64,000 nucleotides of DNA from Bhargavaea cecembensis (GTDB lineage Bacteria; Bacillota; Bacilli; Bacillales_A; Planococcaceae). The position numbers and the translations under genes are program-made. Location: positions 62,001 through 126,000 of the forward strand of contig NZ_LQNT01000001.1 in NCBI RefSeq assembly GCF_001619585.1. The letters are read 5' to 3'. Under the pieces are notes generated by a model. It searched no databases. It had not been told where the DNA came from and saw only the letters and a list, made by a program, of their open reading frames with translations. Shown here one piece after another: positions 1-11,185 of this stretch (positions are counted from its first letter, which is position 1; the number at the start of each line of letters is the position of its first letter).

Positions 1-731
1 TCTGCGACTTCCCTGACTGAGGTCCGGTACACCTCGAGAAACGAATCATCTTCTGTAAAGGCATCGACCGGAAAATTAAAAGAGGTGCCGTACCCCTGAC
101 CGCTTCCGCGCTCAGTGATCGAGCCGGTGCCGGGGAAGAGGTAGCGTCCCGTTTCATGGATGGACACCGTACAGACATCCGGATCGTCGTAAAAGCTCCA
201 TTGCACGCCGTCTCCGTGGTGCGCATCGGTATCGATGTACAGGACACGCGCTCCGTACTTTTCCTGCATATAGCGAATGGCAACCGAGCTGTCATTATAA
301 ACGCAGAATCCTGATGCTTTGCCGCGGAATCCGTGGTGAAGACCTCCGCCCAGATTGACCGCGCGCCTGGCACGGCCCTCCATCACCTCGTCCACGGCGG
401 TCAGGGTGCCGCCGACCAGCTGCGCACTTGCTTCGTGCATATGCGGGAAGATCGGCGTGTCTTCAGTTCCGATTCCGTAATTCTCGGCAACGATCTGGTC
501 GACTTCACCATTTCCGGCCTGCTTTACGATTTCGATGTAACGTTCATCATGAATCAGCGCCAGTTCCTCGTCGGTCGCGACCCTCGGCCCGACTATGGCA
601 GAGTCGGACAGCGCGCCAATGGAGCGCAGGAGATCGGCCGTCAGCACGAGCCGTTTCTGATTGAACGGATGGGTCTCCGAGAACTTATAGTCGAGTTGCC
701 CCTCGGAATAGACGAACGCCGCCCGTTTCAT
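1..731 (-). CDS. acuC: acetoin utilization protein AcuC, class I deacetylase (5' part only; 3' end beyond window)
   Basis: The first 243 residues of a histone-deacetylase-like protein are present; the gene runs off the left edge. Visible motifs are LGGGLHHGF and, further on, the zinc-site string DTDAHHGDGV, both diagnostic of the arginase/deacetylase fold. AcuC removes the acetyl group that AcuA places on acetyl-CoA synthetase and so reactivates it. The ATG at 729-731 overlaps the acuB stop in an ATGA arrangement, so the two are translationally coupled in an acuA-acuB-acuC operon. The other end of the gene and its C-terminus cannot be judged here. Confidence 0.95.
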   Translation of the reverse strand, partial: MKRAAFVYSEGQLDYKFSETHPFNQKRLVLTADLLRSIGALSDSAIVGPRVATDEELALIHDERYIEIVKQAGNGEVDQIVAENYGIGTEDTPIFPHMHEASAQLVGGTLTAVDEVMEGRARRAVNLGGGLHHGFRGKASGFCVYNDSSVAIRYMQEKYGARVLYIDTDAHHGDGVQWSFYDDPDVCTVSIHETGRYLFPGTGSITERGSGQGYGTSFNFPVDAFTEDDSFLEVYRTSVREVA

Positions 732-1375
732 TGCTGCATTCCGGGTAGATTCGGCCATAGCACGTCATATCCTTCCTTGCGCAGTTCTTCGATGATTGCA
801 AGCGGGTTCATCGTCTTGACCCGGATGGCGAGGATTTTATGATCCAGCCTCTCTTTATCCGGATAGACCAGCACGCTAAGCACGTTCGCATTGTGTTCGT
901 AAAAGACTTTTGAAACGCCAAACAGGACTCCCGCAACATCGGGAACCCGGACTTCAATCTGCGAGCCGGGCTTGCTGGCGCCGGTCAGCTCAATATACCG
1001 ATAGAGAAGATCGGTCTCTGTGATGATGCCGACCACTTTCCCCGACGAGACAACAGGCAGGCAGCCGATGCCGTTTTCATAAAAGATCACCGCAGCTTCT
1101 TCGACGAAATCGAGCGGGTGTCCGGTCAGCGGGTCTGTGGTCATAATATCGGAAAGCGGGGTGTCGTAGACTGACAAATCCTGTTTCCCGATCAAGGATG
1201 ACGGGATGGCTTCCTTCAGGTCCCGGTCCGAGACGACACCAACGATTCCTCCTTCATCATCAACGATCGGCAGATGCCGGATCTTCCTGTCTTCCATCAG
1301 TTCGCGCGCTTCTCTGATGGTATGGCCGGGACCGAGCGTCACGACCTCCGTATTCATCATTTCCTCCAGAATCAT
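728..1375 (-). CDS. acuB: AcuB, tandem CBS domains plus ACT-like domain
   Basis: A 215-residue protein. Residues about 1-140 form two CBS repeats (HLPIVDDEGGIVGVVSDRD and GIGCLPVVSSGKVVGIITETD), followed by an ACT-like C-terminal segment ending FRVKTMNPL-type (here IRVKTMNPL). In B. subtilis AcuB belongs to the acuABC operon that controls acetyl-CoA synthetase; its own biochemical role is poorly known and is probably nucleotide sensing. I chose the ATG at 1375 rather than the TTG at 1384 because a GGGGG Shine-Dalgarno lies about 9 nt upstream of the ATG and would abut the TTG. Its stop overlaps the acuC start. Confidence 0.93.
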   Translation of the reverse strand: MILEEMMNTEVVTLGPGHTIREARELMEDRKIRHLPIVDDEGGIVGVVSDRDLKEAIPSSLIGKQDLSVYDTPLSDIMTTDPLTGHPLDFVEEAAVIFYENGIGCLPVVSSGKVVGIITETDLLYRYIELTGASKPGSQIEVRVPDVAGVLFGVSKVFYEHNANVLSVLVYPDKERLDHKILAIRVKTMNPLAIIEELRKEGYDVLWPNLPGMQQ

Positions 1376-1398
1376 CCCGAACAACCCCCTTCTGTGAG

Positions 1399-2031
1399 TC
1401 AGTACATGAACCGGTTCATGAACCGGAGTTGGTCAAATTTCTGGACGGATTCCTGCTCCACACGGCTGCCGATTCTGGCCATGAGGCAGTTTGCCGGGTG
1501 TGAACTGATTTCAGGATCATCCGTCGCATAGTAGGTGAGACCCCCCGCATTCATCATTTTCTCCATTACTTTCCGATACTCCCACACATTCAGGTTTGTA
1601 CCCTTTAGATCCCAGTGCCAGTAGTACTCGGTCGTGATGACGATGTAGTCTTCCATCTGATCATCTTTCATTGCAACTTTCAGAAGTTGTTTGCCGACGC
1701 CTCCGCTCCGGAAGGCAGGAATGACTTCGATTGCTCCCAATTCGATCAAGTTTTCCATTTTGCCTTCGGACCAGCGCTCCAGCGGATCAGGGTAAAGGAA
1801 AGTCACATAGCCGACAATCATGTTTTCATGGCGTGCTATGATGATCCGCCCCTCGGGCAGTTTGGAGATGCCGATAATGGCCCGGTGCTGCTGCTCCGGC
1901 TGGCGGAAGGCAACCAGGTCTCCGTGGAATTCCAGGGATTCCAGGGTTTCAGTGGAGACCGGCCCCTCGATGATCAAGTCACCCGATGAATGGGCCAGTT
2001 CTGCCGAATAGTAAGTTTTCACGTGTTCCAA
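1399..2031 (-). CDS. acuA: AcuA, GNAT-family protein acetyltransferase for AcsA
   Basis: A 210-residue GNAT protein nearly colinear with B. subtilis AcuA, with conserved blocks YPDPLERWSEG, NLIELGAIEV, TTEYYWHWDLKG and the C-terminus RLRF.NRFMY. It acetylates a lysine in the C-terminal PKTRSGK motif of acetyl-CoA synthetase and inactivates it. The start is TTG at 2029-2031, preceded by GAGGCGGTG at normal spacing; no better ATG exists upstream. It is first in the operon acuA-acuB-acuC and is divergent from the SDR and acsA genes. A cre-like site abuts its putative -10 box, which suggests glucose repression through CcpA. Confidence 0.95.
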   Translation of the reverse strand: MEHVKTYYSAELAHSSGDLIIEGPVSTETLESLEFHGDLVAFRQPEQQHRAIIGISKLPEGRIIIARHENMIVGYVTFLYPDPLERWSEGKMENLIELGAIEVIPAFRSGGVGKQLLKVAMKDDQMEDYIVITTEYYWHWDLKGTNLNVWEYRKVMEKMMNAGGLTYYATDDPEISSHPANCLMARIGSRVEQESVQKFDQLRFMNRFMY

Positions 2032-2064
2032 ATTGTCACCGCCTCATTATAGTGGCTATTTCAG

Positions 2065-2086
2065 ATTATACATGAATGCGCTCACA
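2065..2086 (-). promoter_or_regulatory. acuA promoter -10 with adjacent cre-like CcpA site
   Basis: On the minus strand a perfect TATAAT lies at 2065-2070. Immediately upstream, at 2073-2086, is TGAATGCGCTCACA, which fits the catabolite-responsive-element pattern TGWNANCGNTNWCA with one mismatch. acuABC is CcpA-repressed in B. subtilis. No good -35 box is visible, so the site would block polymerase access. This is inference from sequence only. Confidence 0.5.
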
Positions 2087-2189
2087 TCATGGGGGAGAAT
2101 TTTCTCATTTTTGTGATCACTGAATAGGCTTGAGTTCCAAGAAACCGGCAAAACTCCTTTTCCCTTAATCGGACACCGGAATCATAAAG

Positions 2190-2218
2190 TTGACGACATC
2201 GTGTTATTTTAATATTTT
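2190..2218 (+). promoter_or_regulatory. sigma-A promoter of the SDR gene, with long leader
   Basis: TTGACG at 2190-2195 and TATTTT at 2213-2218 are separated by 17 nt. A transcript from here would carry a leader of about 200 nt before the SDR start at 2429. The leader contains GC-rich hairpins, for example CCCGG...CCGGG near 2317-2340. The remainder of the 2032-2428 intergenic region shows no gene. Confidence 0.55.
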
Positions 2219-2428
2219 AAACATACTGACTGGTTGCTGTAAAAAAAGATTTAGGGGGTGCAGACCGGTCGGTTCGGATATTTCGGTAGGCGGGGGCAGC
2301 AATGACAATTTCGTTGCCCGGTCGGCACCGATGCCGGGAGGCTGAGGATTGATGCAGCGATTTCAAGTCCATAACCGGCAGACATGCAAAATAGAGTTAA
2401 AAATATCAGGGGGAAGGGTGTTTGCAAG

Positions 2429-3199
2429 ATGAGTGTATTGGATTTGTTCAGACTTGATGGAAAGACGGCGATTGTCACGGGCGGAGGAAGGGGGCTCGGT
2501 GCACAGATCGCGGAAGCTTATGCGGAGGCGGGAGCCAATGTGGTGGTCTGTTCACGGAATCTTGAGGCATGTGAGGAGATGAGCCGGAAGCTGAAGGAGA
2601 GGGGGACGGATTCACTTGCTTTCCGCTGTGATGTCACAGATCCCGAAGAGGTCAGGGCAGTCGTGGACGGAACGCTGGAACATTTCGGCAGGATCGATAT
2701 TCTCGTCAACAACAGCGGGGCGACCTGGGGAGCAACAGTGGAGGAGATGCCGATCGAGGCCTGGGAAAAGGTCATCAACGTGAATGTAACCGGTACATTC
2801 CTGATGAGCCAGGAAGCCGGGAAAGCCATGATTTCCCAAAAAGGCGGGAAGATCATCAATATAGCATCCATTGCAGGATTCGGCGGGACGCCACCGTTTA
2901 TGCAGACGATCGGCTACAACACGAGCAAGGGCGCGGTGATGACATTCACAAAAGACCTTGCGGTGAAATGGGGCCGGCACGGGATCAACGTCAATGCCAT
3001 CGCACCGGGATTCTTCCCGACCAAGATGTCGACTGTTCTGATTGAAAGAGGCAAGGATGCAATCATGCAAAACACGCCGCTCGGACGGCTGGGCAATGAT
3101 TCCGACCTGAAGGGAGCTGCGCTTTTCCTGGCTTCATCTGCCTCCGATTATGTCACGGGAGATATCCTCACAGTAGACGGCGGCATGCATGCCATGTAA
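2429..3199 (+). CDS. SDR-family oxidoreductase (gluconate 5-dehydrogenase-like)
   Basis: A 256-residue classical short-chain dehydrogenase. It shows the nucleotide-binding TGGGRGLG near the N-terminus, the NNSG motif, a catalytic Ser in INIASIAG, and YNTSKGA carrying the YxxxK pair. The C-terminus is GDILTVDGGMHAM. The closest family by eye is gluconate 5-dehydrogenase/3-oxoacyl reductase-like enzymes; the substrate cannot be told from sequence. I chose ATG 2429 because AGGGGGAAGGG lies 9 nt upstream; the open frame extends further upstream without a ribosome site. It sits between acuA and acsA, which are direct neighbours in B. subtilis, so it is an insertion into that arrangement. Confidence 0.88.
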   Translation: MSVLDLFRLDGKTAIVTGGGRGLGAQIAEAYAEAGANVVVCSRNLEACEEMSRKLKERGTDSLAFRCDVTDPEEVRAVVDGTLEHFGRIDILVNNSGATWGATVEEMPIEAWEKVINVNVTGTFLMSQEAGKAMISQKGGKIINIASIAGFGGTPPFMQTIGYNTSKGAVMTFTKDLAVKWGRHGINVNAIAPGFFPTKMSTVLIERGKDAIMQNTPLGRLGNDSDLKGAALFLASSASDYVTGDILTVDGGMHAM

Positions 3200-3266
3200 T
3201 GTCCGGAATCAGAGGATCGTTTAAAATTCCCCGAAGTCTCTTTCCAAAGGCCCAAAAGTTAAAAAA

Positions 3267-3297
3267 TTGCCACATATCGTTCATTTTCGTGTAGAAT
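3267..3297 (+). promoter_or_regulatory. putative acsA promoter
   Basis: TTGCCA at 3267-3272 and TAGAAT at 3292-3297 are separated by 19 nt, slightly longer than ideal, 34 nt upstream of the acsA ATG. No clear cre site was seen here, unlike at acuA. Confidence 0.4.
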
Positions 3298-3330
3298 GAT
3301 AGAGTATTCGTATAACGAAAGGGTGATTTT

Positions 3331-5058
<1,728 letters not shown>

Positions 5059-5068
5059 GAATCAACAT

Positions 5069-5108
5069 CATAAAAAGCAGGCAGGGTTTTTCCTGCCTGC
5101 TTTTTATG
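5069..5108 (+). terminator. acsA terminator
   Basis: A 17-bp perfect stem (5069-5085 with 5092-5108) and a 6-nt loop. T-rich and A-rich flanks sit inside the stem, so it can work in both directions between convergent acsA and the PBP gene. Confidence 0.9.
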
Positions 5109-5182
5109 ATGGAGAAAAACGGTGACTGGTTCCATGAAGGTTTCAGTCGGCATTGATCTTCTTCCTCCGTAAATTGAATACA

Positions 5183-5213
5183 AAAAACCCGGCACCCTAT
5201 TCCGGATGCCGGG
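5183..5213 (-). terminator. terminator of the class A PBP gene
   Basis: On the minus strand CCCGGCATCC pairs with GGGTGCCGGG across a 6-nt loop and is followed by TTTTTT. The single T-G wobble forms only in the minus-strand transcript, which fixes the orientation. It starts 15 nt after the PBP stop. Confidence 0.88.
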
Positions 5214-5227
5214 CAAATGAAGGAGAA

Positions 5228-8215
5228 TCAGTCGCCATCTCCACTGTTTCCGCCATTATCGTTCGGTTTGTCTTCTTTCTTGTCATCTGCATTTTCTTTG
5301 CCGCTATCGCCATCGCCGTTTCCATTTTGGTCCCCGGATTGATCTTTTTCCGGTTTCTTTTCTTCTTTGTCCTTGGCTTTTTCCTGGTCCGAAGGTGCCG
5401 AATCGTTCCGGGATTCGTTATCACTGTTGTTACCAGGCTTTTCATTGTTTTTAGGTTTCTCTTTAGATTCAGGCGCATCGGTCGTGATGACATTCGACGG
5501 GCTTGACTGCTGTCCGGTTATATCGACGGCGCGGACGCTATAGGAACCCGGTGACGATGCGCTCACGCTATAGGATCCGCCATATGCCACTGATGCGATT
5601 TTCTTCCCGTCTTTGTAGACATAGTAGCCGACCACATCAGCGGAAGGGGAGTTGCTCCAGACAATGTTTCCTCCCGAGCGTGACGCGCCCGGTGCGACAG
5701 GTGCGCCGTCAATGCCGCTGTAGCTGCGTGCGGAGACGATATTGGTTCCGAACCTGGACCCGTTAGGGAAGAGTCCTGCCGGGTCACCGCCGTAAGGTGA
5801 AAGCATGCGGTCGACGAAGTCTTTGTTGATTCCGGTCGCACCGCTCTGCACGAATTCTTTCGGCGTGGACGGCAGGGCCTGGTAGCGGGTGCCGCCTGCT
5901 ACGACAAAGGAACCTCCTCCTGCGCCGAAACTGTCGTCCGGCTTGTTCGGCACGTATGCGTGGGCGTTGAACAGGTCAGAACGTACAAGGCCGGCTTTCT
6001 GGCAGGCTTCGGATGGGGCAAGCCCCGAGATGCCGCAGAAGGAGCGGGTGACGACACCTTCCGGTTGCTGGAAGCGCTCGCCGGCGTCCACGATGTCCGG
6101 CGCCACTTCGTTCATGCCGTTCATGAGCCGGGCGAACAGCTTGTTCACCCGGGTGCTCGGCTGCAGGTCGCCTGATGTCATTCTTCCAAGGTTATATTTA
6201 TTTTCGTTATCATAGCCGAGCCAGACACCGAGCGTGACATTCGGATTGTATCCCATCATCCAGACGTCCCTATAACTATTGGAGGTACCACTCTTGGCCG
6301 CTAGATCGGTTCTGAAATTCAGATCGCGCCCCATGATGATGGCTGTACCGGATGATACCGTATCTCTCAGCATATCAGTGATCAGATATGCCGTTTGCGG
6401 GCTGAATACATCAACCGGCTCCGTATCGTGTTCATAGACCAGGTTGCCTTCGCTGTCTTCGATTCGCTCAATGATGTAAGGCTTCACGAACTTACCGCCA
6501 TTGGCCAGGGTCGAGAATCCGCCGACATTCTGTTCGACGGATGCCGAGTACACACCGAGCGCGGCGGAAGGGACGTTCCGCTGGTGATCTTGGATATGGT
6601 TGAAGCCCATCTTGTCGAGGAACTGGGTCGGGTCTTTGTCCGCGATCTTGCCGAGTGTTCGGACGGCAGCCAGGTTATAGGAGTTGGAAAGTGCTTCCCG
6701 AGCCGGAACAATCCCGTATTGGCGGGCAGCAAAGAAGTTCTTCGGCTTCCAGCCGCCGATGTTGGCCCAGACGTCCACGACCGGGCTGCCCGCACCAATG
6801 AGGCCATATTCTATTGCAGGGCCGTATACAAGAAGCGGTTTGACGGAGGAACCGACCTGCCGGAATGCACTCGTGGCGTGGTTGGTCTGCTCAATCTTAT
6901 GGTCACGACCGCCCACAAAGGCAAGGATGCGGCCGGTTCCGTTTTCCACTGCCATGGAACCGACTTCGACAGGATTCAGCTCTTCGACCGATTCGCCGGT
7001 CTCGCTGTCGACTTTCGTCTCGGTCAGCGTCGGTCCGTAATGCTCAAAGTTGTTTTTGATTTCCTGGAAGCGGTCATACAGATCCTTTTTGATTGTTGAG
7101 TGGATCCGGTAGCCGCCGCTTTCCAGGTCCCGGGCCGCCAGCTGCATGTACTTGGCGAGGAGTTCGGATTCTTCGTCGAGCCTTGCAGGGTCGATTCCGT
7201 CCTTTTCCGCGAGGATCCGGGCGAGGATCTCTTTGGCACGTGCCTGGATTTCAGGAGTCAGGAACGGATAACGTTCCGTCGCACGCTGCTCGGGCTGTTT
7301 GAAGTCCTTGGTGATGTCATAGACGACAGCCTGTTCATACTCTTCCTCGGTGATATAGCCGGTCTCCTTCATCCGGAACAGGACGGTTTTCATCCGCTCG
7401 ATGCCCGGTTCCAGTTCCTCCGGCGTCTTCATTCCCCTCTGGCCGGAGTAGAACGGGGTGTAGAGGAATGGTGCCTGGGGAAGACCGGCGATGTACGCCG
7501 CCTGCGGAAGATTGAGTTCCTTCGGCGTAACGTCGAACAGCCCCTCCGCTGCGGTCGCGACACCGGCGATGTTCTGGCCGGATGCATTTCGGCCGTACGG
7601 GATGATGTTCAGGTAGGCCTCAAGAATCTCTTCTTTCCCCATGAACTTTTCGAGGCGCATCGCAAGAAGAATTTCCTTCGCTTTCCGTTCATAGGACACT
7701 TCGTTCGTGAGGACCTGGTTCTTGATCAGCTGCTGGGTCAGTGTCGAGCCTCCTGTCTGGGAGTCGGCGTTTGTGACGTCCTGGAACAGGCCCCGCAGAA
7801 TCGCTTTCGGGACAATCCCCTCATGTTCATCGAAGTATTCGTCTTCGGTCGCAAGCACCGCATCGATGAGGTGAGGGGAAACATCGCCAAGCTTGGTCTC
7901 CCGTCGCTCGATATCCGCATTGACCTTGCCGAGGTAGACACCATCGGCAAAGTACAATTCGGACGTTTCCTCATAGGTCAGCACGGTCTGTCGCATTTCT
8001 TCCTTTGTGCGGAGCGGTTCTTCAACAACGAGCGAAGCAAAATAGCCCGCCCCGACAGAACCCGCAAAAACCCCGAGCAGGATGCCCGTGACCCCGAAGA
8101 GGAGGAGGAGGTTCCAGGCCACGCCCGATCCAATCCTGAGCCGCCTGCCCCATTGCGATTCCTGGAACTCCGCGACTTTTTCTTCAATATATTTAAATGG
8201 ATTCTTTGATTCCAC
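5228..8215 (-). CDS. class A penicillin-binding protein, PBP1A family (transglycosylase/transpeptidase)
   Basis: A 995-residue bifunctional peptidoglycan synthase. There is a short cytoplasmic N-terminus, one membrane anchor at about residues 34-62, and a GT51 transglycosylase with catalytic Glu in ATEDEYFDEHEG (about 120-131) and TGGSTLTQQL (about 154-163). The transpeptidase has SSVK (456-459), SYN (512-514) and KSGT (641-644). A fibronectin-III/Ig-like segment follows at about 830-905. The last 90 residues are a low-complexity Lys/Glu/Asn/Asp-rich tail, probably wall-embedded. The start is GTG with AAGGGGGG just upstream. It is monocistronic, between its own promoter and terminator. Which B. 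subtilis paralogue (ponA, pbpF or pbpG) it matches best cannot be settled by eye. Confidence 0.93.
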   Translation of the reverse strand: MESKNPFKYIEEKVAEFQESQWGRRLRIGSGVAWNLLLLFGVTGILLGVFAGSVGAGYFASLVVEEPLRTKEEMRQTVLTYEETSELYFADGVYLGKVNADIERRETKLGDVSPHLIDAVLATEDEYFDEHEGIVPKAILRGLFQDVTNADSQTGGSTLTQQLIKNQVLTNEVSYERKAKEILLAMRLEKFMGKEEILEAYLNIIPYGRNASGQNIAGVATAAEGLFDVTPKELNLPQAAYIAGLPQAPFLYTPFYSGQRGMKTPEELEPGIERMKTVLFRMKETGYITEEEYEQAVVYDITKDFKQPEQRATERYPFLTPEIQARAKEILARILAEKDGIDPARLDEESELLAKYMQLAARDLESGGYRIHSTIKKDLYDRFQEIKNNFEHYGPTLTETKVDSETGESVEELNPVEVGSMAVENGTGRILAFVGGRDHKIEQTNHATSAFRQVGSSVKPLLVYGPAIEYGLIGAGSPVVDVWANIGGWKPKNFFAARQYGIVPAREALSNSYNLAAVRTLGKIADKDPTQFLDKMGFNHIQDHQRNVPSAALGVYSASVEQNVGGFSTLANGGKFVKPYIIERIEDSEGNLVYEHDTEPVDVFSPQTAYLITDMLRDTVSSGTAIIMGRDLNFRTDLAAKSGTSNSYRDVWMMGYNPNVTLGVWLGYDNENKYNLGRMTSGDLQPSTRVNKLFARLMNGMNEVAPDIVDAGERFQQPEGVVTRSFCGISGLAPSEACQKAGLVRSDLFNAHAYVPNKPDDSFGAGGGSFVVAGGTRYQALPSTPKEFVQSGATGINKDFVDRMLSPYGGDPAGLFPNGSRFGTNIVSARSYSGIDGAPVAPGASRSGGNIVWSNSPSADVVGYYVYKDGKKIASVAYGGSYSVSASSPGSYSVRAVDITGQQSSPSNVITTDAPESKEKPKNNEKPGNNSDNESRNDSAPSDQEKAKDKEEKKPEKDQSGDQNGNGDGDSGKENADDKKEDKPNDNGGNSGDGD

Positions 8216-8241
8216 AGGATCCCCCCTTAAAATCTCGTCAT

Positions 8242-8250
8242 ATTATACCA
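8242..8250 (-). promoter_or_regulatory. extended -10 promoter of the PBP gene
   Basis: On the minus strand TGGTATAAT is a perfect extended -10 element (TGn-TATAAT), 27 nt upstream of the GTG start. No recognisable -35 box was seen. Confidence 0.5.
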
Positions 8251-8356
8251 TATTGCGACAGAGTCTCGGAATCTATATTAGTAGTTTCAGCTGTGTCCCA
8301 ATAGATGGGGATTTTGCCTTTAATCCCTCCCCCAATTCACAAGGTGAGAAATCAGT

Positions 8357-8384
8357 ATTGACATCGTATCTGATTCGGATAAAA
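8357..8384 (+). promoter_or_regulatory. tyrS promoter
   Basis: TTGACA at 8357-8362 and TAAAAT at 8379-8384 have a 16-nt spacer, directly upstream of the T-box leader. Confidence 0.75.
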
Positions 8385-8391
8385 TGGGGAT

Positions 8392-9918
<1,527 letters not shown>

Positions 9919-9960
9919 TCGGAACGCCTTAGAGGACCGTCATGCAGGGAGGGAATACTG

Positions 9961-11139
9961 ATGCTGAAAGATCGTCTTTATTATAAAGACCCTTACCGGA
10001 CCACTTTCAAGGCGAATGTCGTCCGGGAGGGGATTGAGGACGGCAGACCGTACGCCGTACTGGAAAACACCCTGTTTTACCCGACCGGAGGCGGACAGCC
10101 GCATGATACCGGGAGGCTGAACGGCATCCGGGTGATGGATGTGGAAGAGCGGGACGGCGAGATCTTGCACTATGTGGAGAAACCGCTGAATGCGCTGATT
10201 GCATCCGGCAAGATCGACTGGACGCGCCGCCACGATCATATGCAGCAGCACACGGGCCAGCATATCCTGACAGCCGCCTTCATCGAGACGGCTGGATGCC
10301 AGACGGTCAGTTTTCATCTGGGAAGGGAACTCGTGTCGATCGATCTGGACACCGAGCACCTGATCGATGAACAGCTGGAGGCAGCCGAAAAGCGGGCAAA
10401 TGAAATCATCCGTGAGAATCGGAAGATCGAGACCCGCTGGGTTACGGAAGAGGAACTGGACAGGGGCCGCCTGAGGAAAGCCGTCGCAGTGGAAGAGGAA
10501 ATCCGGCTTGTCATCATCCCGGACTACGACTATAACGGCTGCGGAGGAACGCATCCGCATTCAACGGGCGAAGTCGGCCAGCTGAAAATAATTGGCATGG
10601 AGCGCATGAAGAAAAAAACGCGTGTCCATTTTGTGTGCGGCAACCGTGTACTGTTGCAGCTAAGGGAAAAGAATCGCATCCTCAAGGAAGCGGTCGGACT
10701 CCTGAGTGTTCCCGAAGAGGATGCGGCAGAGGCGATCCGGCGTCTTCTGATGACAAACCGTTCTCTGGAGAAGAGGCTGTCTGAAACGGAAGACCGTCTC
10801 CTTGAGGCAGAGGCCCAATCTCTTGTCACCGCCGGGCGATTGGTGAAGGCGGCCTACAGCGATCGGCCGATCGCAGAGCTCCAGAAATTGGGCAGGGCCG
10901 CTGCTTCTGCACGGGAAGACGCCATCGTCCTGCTCGCAGTTCGGAACGGAGCCAAGTTGCAGTTTGTCGCATCACGGGGCAGTGAGGCCACGGCATCCAT
11001 GAAACAGGTGGCATCGGCTGCACTTGAAGCGACCGGCGGAAAAGGCGGCGGGAGCGAAGCTTTTGTGCAGGGCGGGGGAGACACATCCCTGTCTGCGGAA
11101 GAACTTCTGGTCATCATGGCCGAATCCATCGGAGAATAG
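9961..11139 (+). CDS. AlaX-L type alanyl-tRNA editing protein with DHHA1 domain
   Basis: A 392-residue free-standing homologue of the AlaRS editing module. The N-terminal beta-barrel has NTLFYPTGGGQPHDTG. The zinc-binding editing core has MQQHTGQHIL and later CGGTHPHSTGEVG, which together give the three-His/one-Cys type site. A coiled-coil segment and a DHHA1 domain (about 300-390, ending in a GGKGGGSEAFVQGGG loop) follow. It hydrolyses Ser-tRNA-Ala or Gly-tRNA-Ala in trans. The start is ATG with GGGAGGG 7 nt upstream. It may be co-transcribed with tyrS, since no terminator lies in the 42-nt gap. Confidence 0.9.
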   Translation: MLKDRLYYKDPYRTTFKANVVREGIEDGRPYAVLENTLFYPTGGGQPHDTGRLNGIRVMDVEERDGEILHYVEKPLNALIASGKIDWTRRHDHMQQHTGQHILTAAFIETAGCQTVSFHLGRELVSIDLDTEHLIDEQLEAAEKRANEIIRENRKIETRWVTEEELDRGRLRKAVAVEEEIRLVIIPDYDYNGCGGTHPHSTGEVGQLKIIGMERMKKKTRVHFVCGNRVLLQLREKNRILKEAVGLLSVPEEDAAEAIRRLLMTNRSLEKRLSETEDRLLEAEAQSLVTAGRLVKAAYSDRPIAELQKLGRAAASAREDAIVLLAVRNGAKLQFVASRGSEATASMKQVASAALEATGGKGGGSEAFVQGGGDTSLSAEELLVIMAESIGE

Positions 11140-11145
11140 AAAGAA

Positions 11146-11183
11146 GCCCCTGCGGACTTGGCGAATCCGCAGGGGCTATTTTT
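11146..11183 (+). terminator. terminator of the tyrS-alaX unit
   Basis: A GCCCCTGCGGA stem and its complement at 11146-11176, followed by a short T-run. The outer stem has the same sequence as the tyrS T-box terminator stem 2.5 kb upstream. It could also serve the convergent minus-strand gene. Confidence 0.85.
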
Positions 11184-11185
11184 GT

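Noticed and set aside
7100-8209. Long plus-strand frame (369 codons) opposite the PBP gene
   Set aside because: It is a shadow frame produced by GC-rich codon bias on the other strand; the PBP motifs on the minus strand are unambiguous.
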